DNA of 64,000 nt from Plumapathes pennacea (lineage: Eukaryota > Cnidaria > Anthozoa > Antipatharia > Myriopathidae): positions 3,364,067 to 3,428,066 of the forward strand of contig OZ038469.1 of the NCBI GenBank assembly GCA_964036295.1, given 5' to 3'. This document shows, in pieces, positions 1 through 12,164 of the stretch. The translations under genes were made by a program, and so were the position numbers. Positions within the stretch are counted from its first letter, which is position 1. Each line of letters starts with the position of its first letter. The notes beneath the pieces were generated by a model. That model saw nothing but the letters and a program-made list of their open reading frames with translations. It did no database searches and was not told the DNA's origin.

Positions 1-3000
1 TGACTGGACTGGACGAAAGTTGTTGCACAACAGACCGGTTTTGTAGCCATGTTTTGACTTCAGCATCCTGAATTGCTTCAACTAAAACAAGAAACAAAGA
101 AAGAAGTGTGAAATAATTAGCGGCGGGAAAATAAGGAAAATGTATTATGAGAAATTGAAAATGAAGAAATGAGGAGAAAACAAACAAACAAACAAACAAA
201 CAAACAAACAAACAAACAAACAAACAAACGAGAAGAGAGAGCTGAGAACAGAAAGAAGTGCAGGGCCCTGAAAGAAAACTCATAACACAATGTTATCGAA
301 GAAAAAAAGTAAGATAGTTGTAAACAGAAAATATGCTCGTCTTCTGAGTTTTAGTACCTCTGAATCCAGCAAAAAAGAGAGAAGTTCTCATCAATAATGA
401 ATGGTACCCTGAGTTCAAGGGATGCCGTCGAAATACAAATTTTGTACCACTAAAGATTTCAGAAGTAAATATGCTCAGTAACAGTTTCTGTGTGGCAAGC
501 ATTGTAGGAAATAGATGACTATAAGACTCTTCTGCGTCTGAACAAGGCCTTGCTGAACATATATTTTCTTTACTGATTGGTCATATTTACCTGTTTCTCA
601 GTAACTCGTATATGTTTCTCCAATATAATCCATTTTACGGACTCGTAACAGGGAGGGGTCGTTAAAGATCCGTTGTAGGTGAAGTATTTATCAACTTCAG
701 GAACCAACATCGCCAAGTCAATTGCATCATCCTCATCGAAGTTCACGGTCTCCCCTGTAAGTACACCAATTCAAGTTTCTTAGTAATAGTCTTCTGCTTT
801 ACTTCGTTGTTTGTCGTCCAATTTCAGCTCATAAAGATCATAACAAGACTTGTGACAGAGTGTACCTTCCTCGGTAATTTCTGGCAGCGTTGTGGTAATT
901 TTCCTCAGCACTTTGTTAGCGTGTTTCTTATATTCCTGAGAGGAATAAAAGATTGAAAAGCAAATTAAATCACTAAAAGGACTGGAAAGATGAACGGTCA
1001 ATGCAACACTCTTTGTTAGCAAGCCAGCGGTTTCCCGTCTTTATTCCCATAGCGTGCAACGCGGGATTGGTCGCCATTTTGTTTTAAAGTTCAGTTGGTA
1101 CCACGTGTGTTCAGCTATCCCCGCTTTATCACTGATCATGTATACTTTCTTTGCGCCTCGGATCACCCTGTTGGTATCAGAACAATTGGTAAGTCGTTGC
1201 TTATCAGTAAATATTATTTGTTATGGTTTTACTCGTTTTTGTAATTTCTTCGCTACTTATAGTATTTACTACTCAATTTCGAGAGGGGAATTGCCTCTGG
1301 GAACCTGGACATTTTACTGCTTGTTTTGAGTTGACACTAAAGCACTATTAGTCGATTTTAGTGTAAAAGTGTGCTGTTTGAACGACCAGGTTCCAAGTCT
1401 GTTTCAAATAAAAAGAAATAACGCGACGTTTGGCCGACTTGCGCGCGTCAAGCACGTGCCAATGCGCCGAAATAATTTCAGAGTGCACGTGCAATCAGAA
1501 TGAGGTGGCAATCGAAACCAAAGGAACATTCAGTTTGTGCGACAGGGCTTTTAATCTATCCTTATAATAACAAAAACACCTCTCATCTGAATTTTTGCTT
1601 ACTCTTGTGAAAATCAACTAACCTTGAGGAATATTCCAATGACTGACAAACCGTCTGATTTGTCTACAGCGTTGCTAAAATTTCCATACTTCTTGTTGTA
1701 AAAGACCAAATGAAGCTGCAGCAGAAATGAAATTGTGGAGTTTATTTGATGCGCGGTGACTGCTCTTGAGATCAGAGCCGTTATCAAACTCCGTATTAGG
1801 TCATAACTGAGCTATATCATGCTTGTATAGTAAATGGAAGGGGCAAATTTCGCGATTTTGCAGAAAAATTTCGTTATTCCGGCAAAAGTCTTCCCAATGT
1901 TGATCCACATTCACAAACAGGTAGTCTCAGAATAGGCTCTACATTTCAATCAGTTGTCACAATATTTTTGCAACCGCGAAAATAAGTAATAATAAGGTAA
2001 TCGCTAAAATGGTTTGTGTACTTTCGCACCGATGGACCTGTTTGGATACTGATAAGCCATAAACAAAGTCTTGGTACATAGTCAATTGCACTTGTTGATT
2101 CACTGACCTCGGCGGGAAAAGCCTTGCCTTTCTGTGTGTGCTCGGATCCCTCGGCCGATGTGCACCCAAAGTGAAAGTGAAATTGTTGAAGTTCATAATT
2201 CCCATCGAGTGGGCCTCCTTTTAGAACAACAGTGCCATAAGTCTTGTCGATGGCAAACGTTGGAGAGTGTCCGTTGTTGGTGAAGGAGCCAATTACTCTT
2301 CCGTTAAGTTTCCCAAAGTCCAGACTCAATTTCGACACTAGGCCACTCTCCATTTTGACCTTGTCGATGTTCACTGGGGACTGGTGTTGACCTGCACAGT
2401 GCGGAGCCACGTGGTGCCAATCCGCTGGACCGTACACTGCATGTTCATAAAATAAAATAAACAAACGAATAAATAAACAACAATTCTTGGATAAGATTAT
2501 TGATAACGAATTTTTGAAAATTTATAGCTTTTCTTGTCGAATGGATGGGACTCTTTGCACATTTCATTTGAGCCAATCGTCCGACTGAATGATATGATAA
2601 ATAGATGAAAGCTGAAACACTGCATAATGTAGGATTGTTTATGGAAGATACTGTTAAGAATTATAATGGGGATGAAGAGCAAACCCCTGGGTCATCCAGA
2701 GCCGGATTGTATTTCCTTTGCCTTACGAGAGTAACAATCGCCTGAGTTGTAGCGCAATGGCGTAATTTTGGGGTGCAGTCTTCGTGTAGAATTTGCGCGG
2801 TGTAAATAAATAAATATTATTATTATTATATTCACAATCCCTGGAGATCTAAAATAAGACCTCGCGGCCATGCTGATTTGGAGGCACAATAGAGGCTAAT
2901 GAGTACACTTTGTTAAATTTAAGCCAACAAGACCGCATTGACGTCACATTGTGCATTGTAACCAAAAAATTTCAATTTGAACTGAAAACAAGACAATGTT

Positions 3001-3677
3001 TCAAAAAGGCTTACTGGTTAGCGATAATAAAACAAGCATAAAAAAAATAAATAAATAAAAAAAAACAAAGCCAAGCATTGAAACACCAAGACAAGCACCA
3101 AAACAGCAAAGAAAAAAACATTACATCACACGGTCAGCTAAGAGTAGCGAACACTGCCAAGGGCTGGAAAAGTATGTTCTATATTCTAGTGTTCGGGGCT
3201 TTTATTGTTTGATCTTATATCAACTAAAACTGTCAACAAATTACCTCCACCAAGAGTCTCTCCATATCCCCAAGAACCTGTGTGAGAAATTGAAATCAGC
3301 GTCTGTTAAGATTAGCTAAAGTATCTTGTTTTACATTACACTGTCCAAAAACGAGTCTCGCTTCAATTACTCCGAAATTGCTCTTTATACGGGTACATCG
3401 GGTGTGGGCCGCCATTAGCTGCCGAGAGGTCAAATATAGTGCTAGAAATAGTTCTACTTTATTATCTTTTTAATAGTACTAGAAAACTGAAACACCAAAG
3501 AATGAGTAATTCGACTGATGCTTGCGGTAGTCGTTCATCGGCCACATCCGCAGCCGTGTTCAAGAATACACTACACACGCCGTGATATAAGCATTGCGGT
3601 CGTCCTAGACCCTTACCTGCATTGCAGTCTGCTGTTAATGCAGCAATAAAAGCCAATACTGCAACAAATGATTTCAT
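1..3677 (-). CDS. Secreted alpha-carbonic anhydrase (7 exons, 3' end cut by window edge)
   Basis: Zinc enzyme interconverting CO2 and bicarbonate; predicted secreted. I joined the exons by GT/AG sites, reading frame and family motifs: 3677-3617 (ATG plus hydrophobic signal peptide ending near DCNAG), 3277-3245 (SWGYGETLGG), 2436-2108, 1715-1623, 935-866, 754-591 and 81 to beyond base 1. All junction phases agree and give 277 residues before the edge. Seen in the model: proton-shuttle His in NNGH (about residue 88), zinc ligands in QFHFHFG (His118, His120) and LHLVFYN (His143), the gate Glu in GSEHT, and SLTTPPC near 225-231. Cys45 and Cys231 match the disulfide typical of extracellular family members. 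The last visible residues, NNFRPVQS, match the family C-terminus, so little is missing. In corals such enzymes serve calcification; that role here is inference. No defect seen. Confidence 0.9.
181..229. repeat. (CAAA)n microsatellite
   Basis: About twelve uninterrupted CAAA units. The tract lies inside the carbonic anhydrase intron between the exons 754-591 and 81-1. Confidence 0.95.
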
Positions 3678-4138
3678 TGTGAAGGCTTCCGGAGGAGATA
3701 CAAGCTGAGGACAAGCTGTCGAGCGTCTTCGATGAATCCAAAGATAAATGAGAAAGAACTGGGCGGGGCGCGTCCTTGTTTAAGTTTTAACAAAATGCAA
3801 ATGAATCGCATTTCACATCAGGTCAGGAGTGTTGTCATGGGTAATGTGTATGGCAGTCGTGAAACCCTGAAATTTCACCTATTGAACGAAATCCATATTA
3901 GGACTCAGTGCAAAATGTGTTAATGATTGTAATGCTGTAGGCACCAATGAAGAGGTCACCAAAATCTGGTTTTCACGAGCAAAGCAAGCACGAAATATAG
4001 AATGCGTTCGTAAAAACGAGTGATGCAAACAGAAGAGTTATGCGTCAAGCACAATAAAAACGCATCGATTCGAAAACGTCATCCAAAAGTGGGTCGTCTC
4101 CGGCTTCTGGGAGAGTGGGGAAAAGGTAGCCAAAATCC

Positions 4139-4174
4139 GGGGGGAGGGGGGGGGGGGGGGGAGGGGGAGGGGAT
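4139..4174. repeat. Poly-G tract
   Basis: Nearly pure run of G with a few A interruptions, in the gap between the carbonic anhydrase start and the desaturase 3' flank. Probably length-polymorphic and error-prone in sequencing. No gene from 3678 to about 4260. Confidence 0.9.
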
Positions 4175-4262
4175 GTGGTTAGTCCCACCCCTTTGAAAAG
4201 CAAAAACAAACAAACACACAAAAAGGTACACTACCAAAGAAAGTGAAAATGATTTTTAAAGC

Positions 4263-4268
4263 TTTATT
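4263..4268 (-). terminator. Candidate poly(A) signal of the desaturase (distal)
   Basis: AATAAA on the minus strand about 1.6 kb beyond the desaturase stop. A second, nearer AATAAA lies at 5247-5242. Either could end the transcript. The stretch between 4.27 and 5.84 kb is AT-rich with no coding signal and is best read as 3' UTR or 3' flank. Confidence 0.35.
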
Positions 4269-4576
4269 AACCAAAACAACATAACACACATTTTTATTTT
4301 AACAGTTTTAAATCCAGGACTTGTGGAAAATGTTTTGCACCTGTGTACTTATAATTTAATACACAGATACAATTAACATCTTCTAAACAATATATACACA
4401 CAGTTCGAAACTACACTAACTTGTGTAGATCAAAGTATGCAGAAAGAGGTATATTCATTACAATCTAATTTAGTTAATTAAGCCTCGACCCTATTAATCC
4501 TCAAAACGAATTTTCTTAACCAAGGAGAAATAAGTACAACATCTGCATTGTTTACATGGAAGACAGCTGCTAATTC

Positions 4577-4863
4577 TGAAACTGTAGATTATCCTTAAAA
4601 TCCATGTTTCCTTGTGAACAGGATGAAAAACTGACAGCATACAATATTGACAGCCAATCTAAAGTACAAGTTCTGTTTGAGGGAACAGTTATTTCCAAAA
4701 TATTCTTTCAAGTTGTAACTTTCCATTGAAACTGTAGATTATCCTTAAAATCCATGTTTCCTTGTGAACAGGATGAAGAACTGACAGCCAATCTAAAGTA
4801 CAAGTTCTGTTTGAGGGAACAGTTTATTTCCAAAATATTCTTTCAAGTTGTAACTTTCCATTG
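4577..4863. repeat. Two-copy tandem duplication, about 150 bp unit
   Basis: The segment starting TGAAACTGTAGATTATCC at 4577 is repeated at 4727. The second copy is almost identical but lacks about 13-16 bp present in the first (the piece holding CATACAATATTGA). It lies in the presumptive 3' UTR or flank of the desaturase and looks recent. Confidence 0.9.
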
Positions 4864-5841
4864 AGAAATGGCATTTAAAGAATTCATTAAATTTTTTAAT
4901 ATCTATTTCCCAATATGTGAAACATTGCTATGTAATAAAATATATTAACCAATTAATATCAAGATATATTGCAAGACAATTTGAGAGAGACTAATCCTCA
5001 TAGTTACCTCAACATTTTTTTTTTCGAAAACATACACAGAATATAATACAACAAAAATTATATTTGACAATGCTTGTGAAAACCTTTTAATTATATTTGA
5101 CAAAATTTATGTCAATCTTCTATAATACTGGTAGAGATAGTAATCTAATACTGTGAAGTGTATGGTCAATACCACAATATACTCTGCTACCTTTTCAGAA
5201 TATTGTCAATAGTTTTTTTTTTTTTTTTATCACTTCAAGTTTTTATTTCTTTTTGTACTTTACATTGTATCACATACATACATACACAGGAAAAAAAAAA
5301 CAAAATAAGATCAATCCCACGCATATTCACAAAACACACTAAGGGCTAGTATAGAAAAATAGGCTGACTTAATATATACTAAACTAAGCTCATCACAACC
5401 GACTAGTTACTAATTGTCAATTTGATCTGAAACAAAAATGTGATTTAACTTTTCCCATTTCTTATAATGAAGAGGTAGCTTGTATATTGTCAATAGTTAC
5501 CATAAAACTCACAGGGTCACTAGTTAACTGTTCATGTTCTGACATAGCATGAATCCTAGATGTACTCAGAGTCAAGTCATGTTTTTAAAGCATCAGTGAA
5601 ATTTAGAGTTTCACCTAATGCCAGTTTCTTTAAACTTTAGAAATGAAACAACAATATTACTTTTAGGGAAAAAAGGCACCCCACCCAGCTAATATTTTCA
5701 TATATCATATATAAACAAAACAATACCATAATATGAATAAAATCTACAAAATAACAGAACAGAAATACTGAGTTACCTGTTTCTAATCATATCCTGTATT
5801 ACAGATTGTCTTGGTTATACGAGTTTCAAGAAGGCATTCAG

Positions 5842-8397
5842 TTAGCCCACAGCATTGATGCCTTCCCAGATCAAGGGGGAAAACCCCTGGGCTTTGGCAG
5901 CAGTGTTCTTGAGATTCTGGATCACATGCATATTGGCCGCTACAAAGCTCATTGAGATATACTCCACTCCATGTTTCTTGCACATTGCTTCGACTCTTTC
6001 TTTGACTTGGCGTAAATATTGCCGGCTGACTCTTGGAAACAGGTGGTGCTCGATTTGGAACTGGAGACCTCCATGGAAGAAATCCAGCCAAGGATGGCAC
6101 TCAATGTCCATGGTTGTTCGGAGTTGTGACCGTATGAACTCATCACTGTCAAAGGAATCCAGAGGCAAGCCGTGGTATGTTTCCATGGAAAAGTGACTGA
6201 GTGTGATCTGGATGTGGATGATGCCAACAAGAAAGTGCGACACAAATATGAAGAGTAACCTCGTAGGCCAAGTGGGAAGGCAGGACACAAGGCTCAAATA
6301 CCAGACCCAGAACAGGCATATGGTCAGAAATTCCAGACCTCGCTGGCGGACGTTCGGGCTGAACATGACCATCAAGAAAGTCTGCAGATACATGAAGTAT
6401 CGTGCAAATCCCATAACTACATAGAACAACCAGTGCTGATAGGAAACAAAAAGATGCGCCAACCTATCAAAGTGCAAGACCTTATTGTGGTACAAGGACT
6501 TGACAGACTTGAAAAACTTGTCTGTGATGGCCAAGACAGGTAGATGCTGGATGTCCGGGTCAAGTTCGACGGAGTTGGTAGAGATATGGTGTGCATTATG
6601 ACTCTGTATCCACCACGTAAGGCTTACACCAGTCAGCAAGTTACCAACGACTGCACCAATAGTATTATCCCAAGCTGAATCATGGGTAATTGCATGGTGT
6701 CCGGTGTCGTGTCCAATGAATGCCGACTGTTGCCAAAAGAGTGCCACCAGGGGAGATGCAGCCAGTTGTAACCAGATATTCCCGCTGAAGACCACACAGT
6801 ATACGATGAGTGCAGCAAGAAAGGTAAGGGCAACAACCTGTCTGATGTAGAACCAATCTGTCAAGGAAAATAAGCAGTAATAGAATTAATGTTTAGTAAA
6901 TTTCATAATCCCCAAGGAAGAATTGTACAATTTGTTGTAATTATTTCAGAGTTGTATCTTTTGAAAGAATAAGCAATGGGAATGTTTCTATTTGATCTCT
7001 TATGAATATGTTGCTTATGTAACATGCCTGAACTAACATTTATACTTATATAATCATGGTGTAGCTATGACTATGCCACACATGTGGACTTGGACTTAAG
7101 AGGGTTGTAAATATTAGCAAAGCCTTTTCCTTTAAAGTTTCTTGGAGTGCCCCCTCCTCTGGGTATAATGTACATTATAGTTGTACATACATACCAGCTG
7201 GTTTAAAAAGCTCCTATTTTAAGAAATATATTTCTCCCATGTGCTATTTCTGACAGTGGTAAAGAATTGAATTAATTGGCCAAACATATTTGAATAATTT
7301 TCGATATGAAATTGAAAGCTCTGGATATCTGCCAAAACTTGTCAAATTAAAGACTTTTGATTGAAAAGGCCTGTGCTAGGGGCGGTTGATAATGCTGAAA
7401 TGTCAAAAGCAGTGATACAGCGCGAGATGAGCTCATAAATCCCGGCCCTCCATCTTATATGCACACTGAATAAATATATTTCAATATGAAAATTTTAGCT
7501 ACGAACTTTGGCATGGTAAAATTGCATCCAACACGCACTGTACAAATTCAAAACAGAAACACGACTGGGTACATTTTAGCTTTCCGTTTGCTTCATTCGT
7601 TGCGAAGGAAACATAAAATATTGATATGAGAGATTCGCTTTTGAACCTGCCAACACCTTCAATGCGAAAACTCCCGCTTGTCATTAAATTTGCCGATTCT
7701 AACAGCGGCACATACAATGAGGTTCAAAAACACACCCAAATGCAGTTTGCTAAACCAATTTCATGTGTGGCTGTTAAATGCTGCATAGTTCGACCGATGT
7801 GTACGGGGAGAACACTTTCGGAACCTCTTTATAACTCGGGAAATGGTCGATGTCGATTAGGAAAAGTATCCCAGAGAAAAACCTGGAAAGAAAGGCAGGT
7901 GCAATGGGTGTCAAAGTCCGTCGGAGTACAATCGTTAAACCTCGTGGTAATTGTGAAGAGCACCAAATCAATGCAGAAAAGTATACAGAGACCGCAGAAA
8001 TAAGCAGAACCAGGAAACACTTACAGTTGGTGTCCAGAAATCCTTCGCGGATCAGGTCCACTCGCAGCTTTTGCAAGTCTTGAGCGAGGCCAGTTTTGAG
8101 CTTTGGTCCATTGATTTCTTTGATTTGTCCAATACGAAAGTAAGGCAGCTTCTTGTCCTCTACCCACGACGGGTGGAAAGCATTGAAGACATCCGTACAA
8201 TCGTGGCCGGCCAAATACAGAATTGGGAAAGGCCCACCGGGATGCGATTTAATCCATTTGCTCAAGTCGTAAACGCCATCTTTGTACACAACCCAACAGT
8301 CACGTTCAGTGCTGTGTTGGCGCACCTCGTCCATCGTAAAATAGCGCTCCATCTTGGTGGGTTTATGAACGGCGCCATCGGTAGATTGAGGAGCCAT
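5842..8397 (-). CDS. Cytochrome b5-fused front-end fatty acid desaturase (2 exons)
   Basis: Membrane di-iron desaturase that adds a double bond between an existing one (or the polar head) and the carboxyl end of an acyl chain, with electrons from its own cytochrome b5 domain; expected in the ER. Exon 1 is 8397-8025 (donor ACT|GTAAGT) and exon 2 is 6857-5842 (acceptor TTGACAG), joined in phase 1 to give 462 residues, a normal family length. Residues 1-95 are the b5 domain with heme ligands His52 (HPGG) and His75 (FHPS). The three histidine boxes are HDTGHH (174-179), HNAHH (211-215) and QIEHH (392-396). Gln in place of His in the third box marks front-end desaturases. Several hydrophobic segments lie between about 130-165 and 265-340. 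Regiospecificity (delta-5, -6, -8 or sphingolipid) cannot be read from sequence. Exon 1 starts at an ATG followed closely by the b5 fold, so the start is secure. Confidence 0.92.
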
Positions 8398-8530
8398 TTC
8401 TCCAACGTCTTCGGGTCTTTGTCGGAAATAAAGTCTGAAGGAAAATGGTTCTGCTTGTGCAATAATAATATGGGCTTATCTGATTGGACGACTGTTTTAG
8501 CTCAGCCAATCGTCTTGCAGCATCTATTGT
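8398..8530 (-). promoter_or_regulatory. Probable promoter and 5' UTR of the desaturase
   Basis: Immediately upstream of the desaturase ATG. Minus-strand CCAAT occurs near 8483-8487 and an opposite-orientation CCAAT near 8516. No TATA box at a convincing spacing. Position is the main support. Confidence 0.3.
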
Positions 8531-8742
8531 GTTGCCGTCTGCTGTTGGGAAACCCGTTTGCGGGAAGGTACGTTTTCTCAGCGAGAGATGCGTTTAGACA
8601 ATCCATTTCTTTAAGATTGCAAAGGGTTTCTTACACGTTTGCTTTTACAACTTTCCTCCTTATTCTCGAAAGTTCATCACTGCGAAATCGACATGTATTT
8701 TCCTGCGTGCATCATCAGTTCGTACATTTCACAATGAACTAA

Positions 8743-10522
8743 AATCTCCAGGGACTACTAGAGTGCATGTTTTGACACTGACTTTGGCCCAAAAGTTTAT
8801 TGTTTTGAAATCAGGCCATGAAGCCACATGTGACTCTGAATGGCAACACTTTCTTGCGACATTTTTGACAGAGAAGATATTCTAACAGCTCGAAATATTT
8901 AAACTGATCTCGAATAAAGCGCTGTATTCAGACAAGGCTTAAACCACTCGTGTGTAAAACTTTCTTTCAAACAACACTGAGTGCCAGGAGATTTAACAAT
9001 GCCCCAAACTGGTGAATTTAGACTTTGATTCCACACGCTTTAGGTAAATGACGCTTCACAGACGTCTGGATAAATATATGCATAATATTGTGCAAGAAAG
9101 TGGCGTGATCGGAGATTTTCAGACACAGGGGAGTACCCTGGGGGCTAGATGCTGTACCGCTCACAGAAACAAGCATGTATTCTCTTTCGTAAAGGCTTTA
9201 CGAATTAGGACACTCGACTAATCTGTTTGTATTAGACTAGATTCAGCTAGAACGCTGCATATGTACTGTACAAAGTGCTTGATCCACTATCCCCGCCCCT
9301 ACCCTCTTCGTATAGAGTTCTGCGATCACACCACAATTTGGGTCAAGTAGCACACTTGACCCGAGGAGAATTTGACTCATTCGCGGACCAAGTCCTTGTT
9401 TCAACCCTTTGACAATGTGATTCTTGTCTGCGAGATAAAAACTGCTGTGAAAGGGGAAAAGAACTCAAAAACAAGAAGGGTGAAGGGATGAAGTTGCTGT
9501 CGAAACCATGGAGGCCCCAAATCACTTTACGCCACGGGTGTCGCAAGATTCAATATAAGGAGCACGTGCACGCACGTGGAGCACTCGGGGTACCCCTGCG
9601 GGGAACCCCCCCCCCCCCCCCTCAAGAAGCGAAATACAACTTGCAAAAGTCTCCGAGAAAGAGAGAGACGAATTTTCCTATCAAACTTTTAATTTCCCAA
9701 AATCCCGGCTGCACATATAATAGATTTTGAACTGGGAAACCGAAGAAAAACCCTTAAAGGTTTGCTGAGGCACTTCCCCACTCCCCTTACTGTTCTAGGG
9801 TTACGTCAGTTGACGTGACAGTCAAAATAAGGACAGTTTCCGGCATTCGATTTATAGCGAAAAAATATTTTAAAAGAAAATTGTTTACCACTGTACCAGA
9901 TGGACAAGGATCGTAGTCACGTCTATAGCGGCAGGCGTGTTTTTCTCGAAAATTACTTTCGCAGCCGCGATGAATGAAATATTAGGTGATAGGCATTTGA
10001 ATTTGTCGGTGAAACATCATTTTATTTATTTAGAATCTCATCTACATTTATCTAACACTTCTCAATAGAAGTAAATCTTGCTTTCCCCTGGAAGCATGAA
10101 ACTCGATAGAAAAAGCTACTTGACCTCACAATGACTAATAACGCAACAATGTGCTTTATAGTGAAACGATCTTGCGTGAACTAAACCTAAACTACAGAAC
10201 GTCTTCTAATCCATGCTACTCCCTAACATGTGTTTACGCCAATTGGCTCAAAATCCTGAATGTCTCTCGGAATTACGCTCCTTGTTCCCAGAGCTATTGA
10301 AATCAACGCTGTTACAAAAGCTCTCTCGATTTTATACCACTACTGCTTGGCCTAAAAGCAGCACGTCATACATCTTGAAACTACCGTCGTCCTGGCAGGA
10401 AAAATTTCTAACTTGAGACTGAACTCTGACTAAACCTGGGCGGGTCATGTCATCGGTATTAGACTTGACGATGGCCCTTTTTCTCTAATGAAAACTAATT
10501 ATACTCTGACAAGCAAACTCAT
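8743..10522. other. Intergenic region, no gene recognised
   Basis: Only short, low-complexity or stop-rich frames on both strands. A poly-C run lies at about 9606-9621. No domain-like peptide, tRNA fold or transposase signature seen. Its right end is the left border of the repeated array. Confidence 0.6.
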
Positions 10523-12056
10523 TTTAAGACCACTAGCAAATCCAGTACAAAATTAAACTTTGTCATACCTGCCAGGAATAACTTATACTGTGTCATATTC
10601 TATCTTTGAGAATAACGATGTCCAGTAAATACATTTTTAAAAATACATTTGAGACCACAATAGCAAAACTAGGCAAACTAGTATGTTACATTTGTCAGGA
10701 ATGGCCAGCGCCTGTCCATAGTGGCTTCTCCACTAAGTGTATAAACATACCCCGACTGGCAGCGGTTAGTCATTTTAAGAAACTATAAATGCTCCTTTTT
10801 CTACTCAAACAATAAAAAAATATTATACTCTCCATATAAATATAATCTCTATTTGAGAACACTAGCTAAACCTACAAACTGTCTTACGTTCAGGGCAGTC
10901 ACCCTTCATTACTAAAGAGCGATCTCAATTTGAGACCGTTGTATCTAAACCTAAACCGAGACATGCAAGTCATATAAATTTAATAGATGTAGCGTTTCTT
11001 CCTACCACTAAACTTAATCTAAATTTGCAAGATAGGTGCCATACAAGCGGAACCACTACATTAAATAAAGAAGAGCTGCATACACGAGTTACTTTGAGGT
11101 TACATGTCTCAGCATGCTGCTAAATCTAACGTATAAATGAATTGTTCAGTTTACACTGTTTTCCACGCAAGTAGCTTTAGGGCACAACGAAAATGCGTTT
11201 TTCGGTCGTGCGGTCACCCTATTTTTGTGTCAGCGGTAATTGCACACAAATGCAGCTTCAAGTGCAGAATTTGTAGCTCAGTCTAACACTTGTAAAACCT
11301 CAAGACTTGGCCAAGGAACTCAATACTAGGACTCTATACTTTATATAGTTCAACTATCACATAAATTGTGCACAAGAAAAGCAGGGCTTGCATACGAGGT
11401 GAAATTTTATCTCGAGTAAATTAGACCTACGAACGCTGACGTCAAGAACGTCTGTCCGCGGTTTCACATGAGCAATGGAGCTCGACTTTATTTATGAGTG
11501 ATTCTCCTGAAGTCAGAAAATTGAGGGCTGATCCATTACGTCGTCCGTCACAATCGAATCGGAGTGTGATCTGAAGAAAGTCTGTCAGTGACGTCAAGTG
11601 GGTCAGCGGCTGGTCACTGAAGGCGTTGCATCCGCTGCTTGCTGTGTATTAAAAAAAACCACAACAAAACAATAAAATTAATCTGATGAAATTCCGATCA
11701 CCGTCAATACGCTGACCGATGGTTAACTTCGCTACCGTTAGAGTTCATAAGGAACATTATTTTTCCGACTGTGGAAATTCGGGAAATGCAGGACTCCAGA
11801 TAAATCTGAGGGAAAAGTTTTTCTTCAACGCCGGACTGTGAAACTAGTAACGGCTCTTAACGTTAGCGTTTTGTACAAATTTAAACCACAAATGAGGAGT
11901 CTTCAATCGTATTTACCTTGCGCAGCCGGCCAGAAAAGTCTAAATGTCAAACCCCGCCATTTTGAACCTTAAGGAATAAACACCGACATAACATGGAGAG
12001 AGCGGGAATTTCAGAATTGACTTGTGGAAACAGTGCGCTGGTGTGGGAAATGTTGT
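10523..12056. repeat. Array spacer segment C, copy 1 (left border of the array)
   Basis: First of five related copies of a spacer. Others are at about 25480-27015, 39160-41040, 51960-53840 and 61700-63840. Homology begins near TTTTAAGACCACTAGCAAATCC and runs to the last exon of the neighbouring gene. Shared landmarks are paired TCTCAATTTGAGA-type palindromes (this copy has a mismatch in one, near 10846, and a clean one at 10923-10935), CRE-like TGACGTCA, and a conserved donor-bearing short exon candidate near 11917-11990. No LRR gene follows on the left, so this is where the array ends. Confidence 0.8.
11917..11990 (-). promoter_or_regulatory. Candidate 5' leader exon L1 in spacer C
   Basis: Minus-strand segment containing ATGGCGGGG and ending CTGCGCAAG|GTAAAT, a good splice donor. 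The same donor is kept at 40794, 53595 and 63342 (there GCGAG|GTAAAT), where it would lie upstream of genes 2, 3 and 4. The ATG frame stops after a few codons, so it would be untranslated leader. In this leftmost copy no array gene lies downstream. Upstream of gene 1 the equivalent has been lost, because homology stops near 27015. Confidence 0.3.
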
Positions 12057-12062
12057 TTATTC
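12057..12062 (-). terminator. Poly(A) signal of LRR-Roco-protease gene 1
   Basis: AATAAA on the minus strand about 100 nt after the proposed TAG stop. The same hexamer at the same place occurs for gene 3 (40933-40938) and gene 4 (53734-53739). In the partial fifth unit it is AGTAAA. Confidence 0.55.
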
Positions 12063-12164
12063 CAGAGAAGCATCCAACACTTTGAGAAAACGATAAGACA
12101 ATCCAGAGTTTGTAGTTTTATATGAAGTTCAGTTCACTTACTGTGCTGTGGCATCCTGTAGATT

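Noticed and set aside
1054-1329. 91-codon plus-strand frame within the carbonic anhydrase intron
   Set aside because: No domain, and it lies between two supported minus-strand exons; likely chance.
8071-8742. 223-codon plus-strand frame over the desaturase first exon
   Set aside because: Antisense to a well-supported b5 domain; the peptide shows no recognisable domain and the frame uses no conserved motif.
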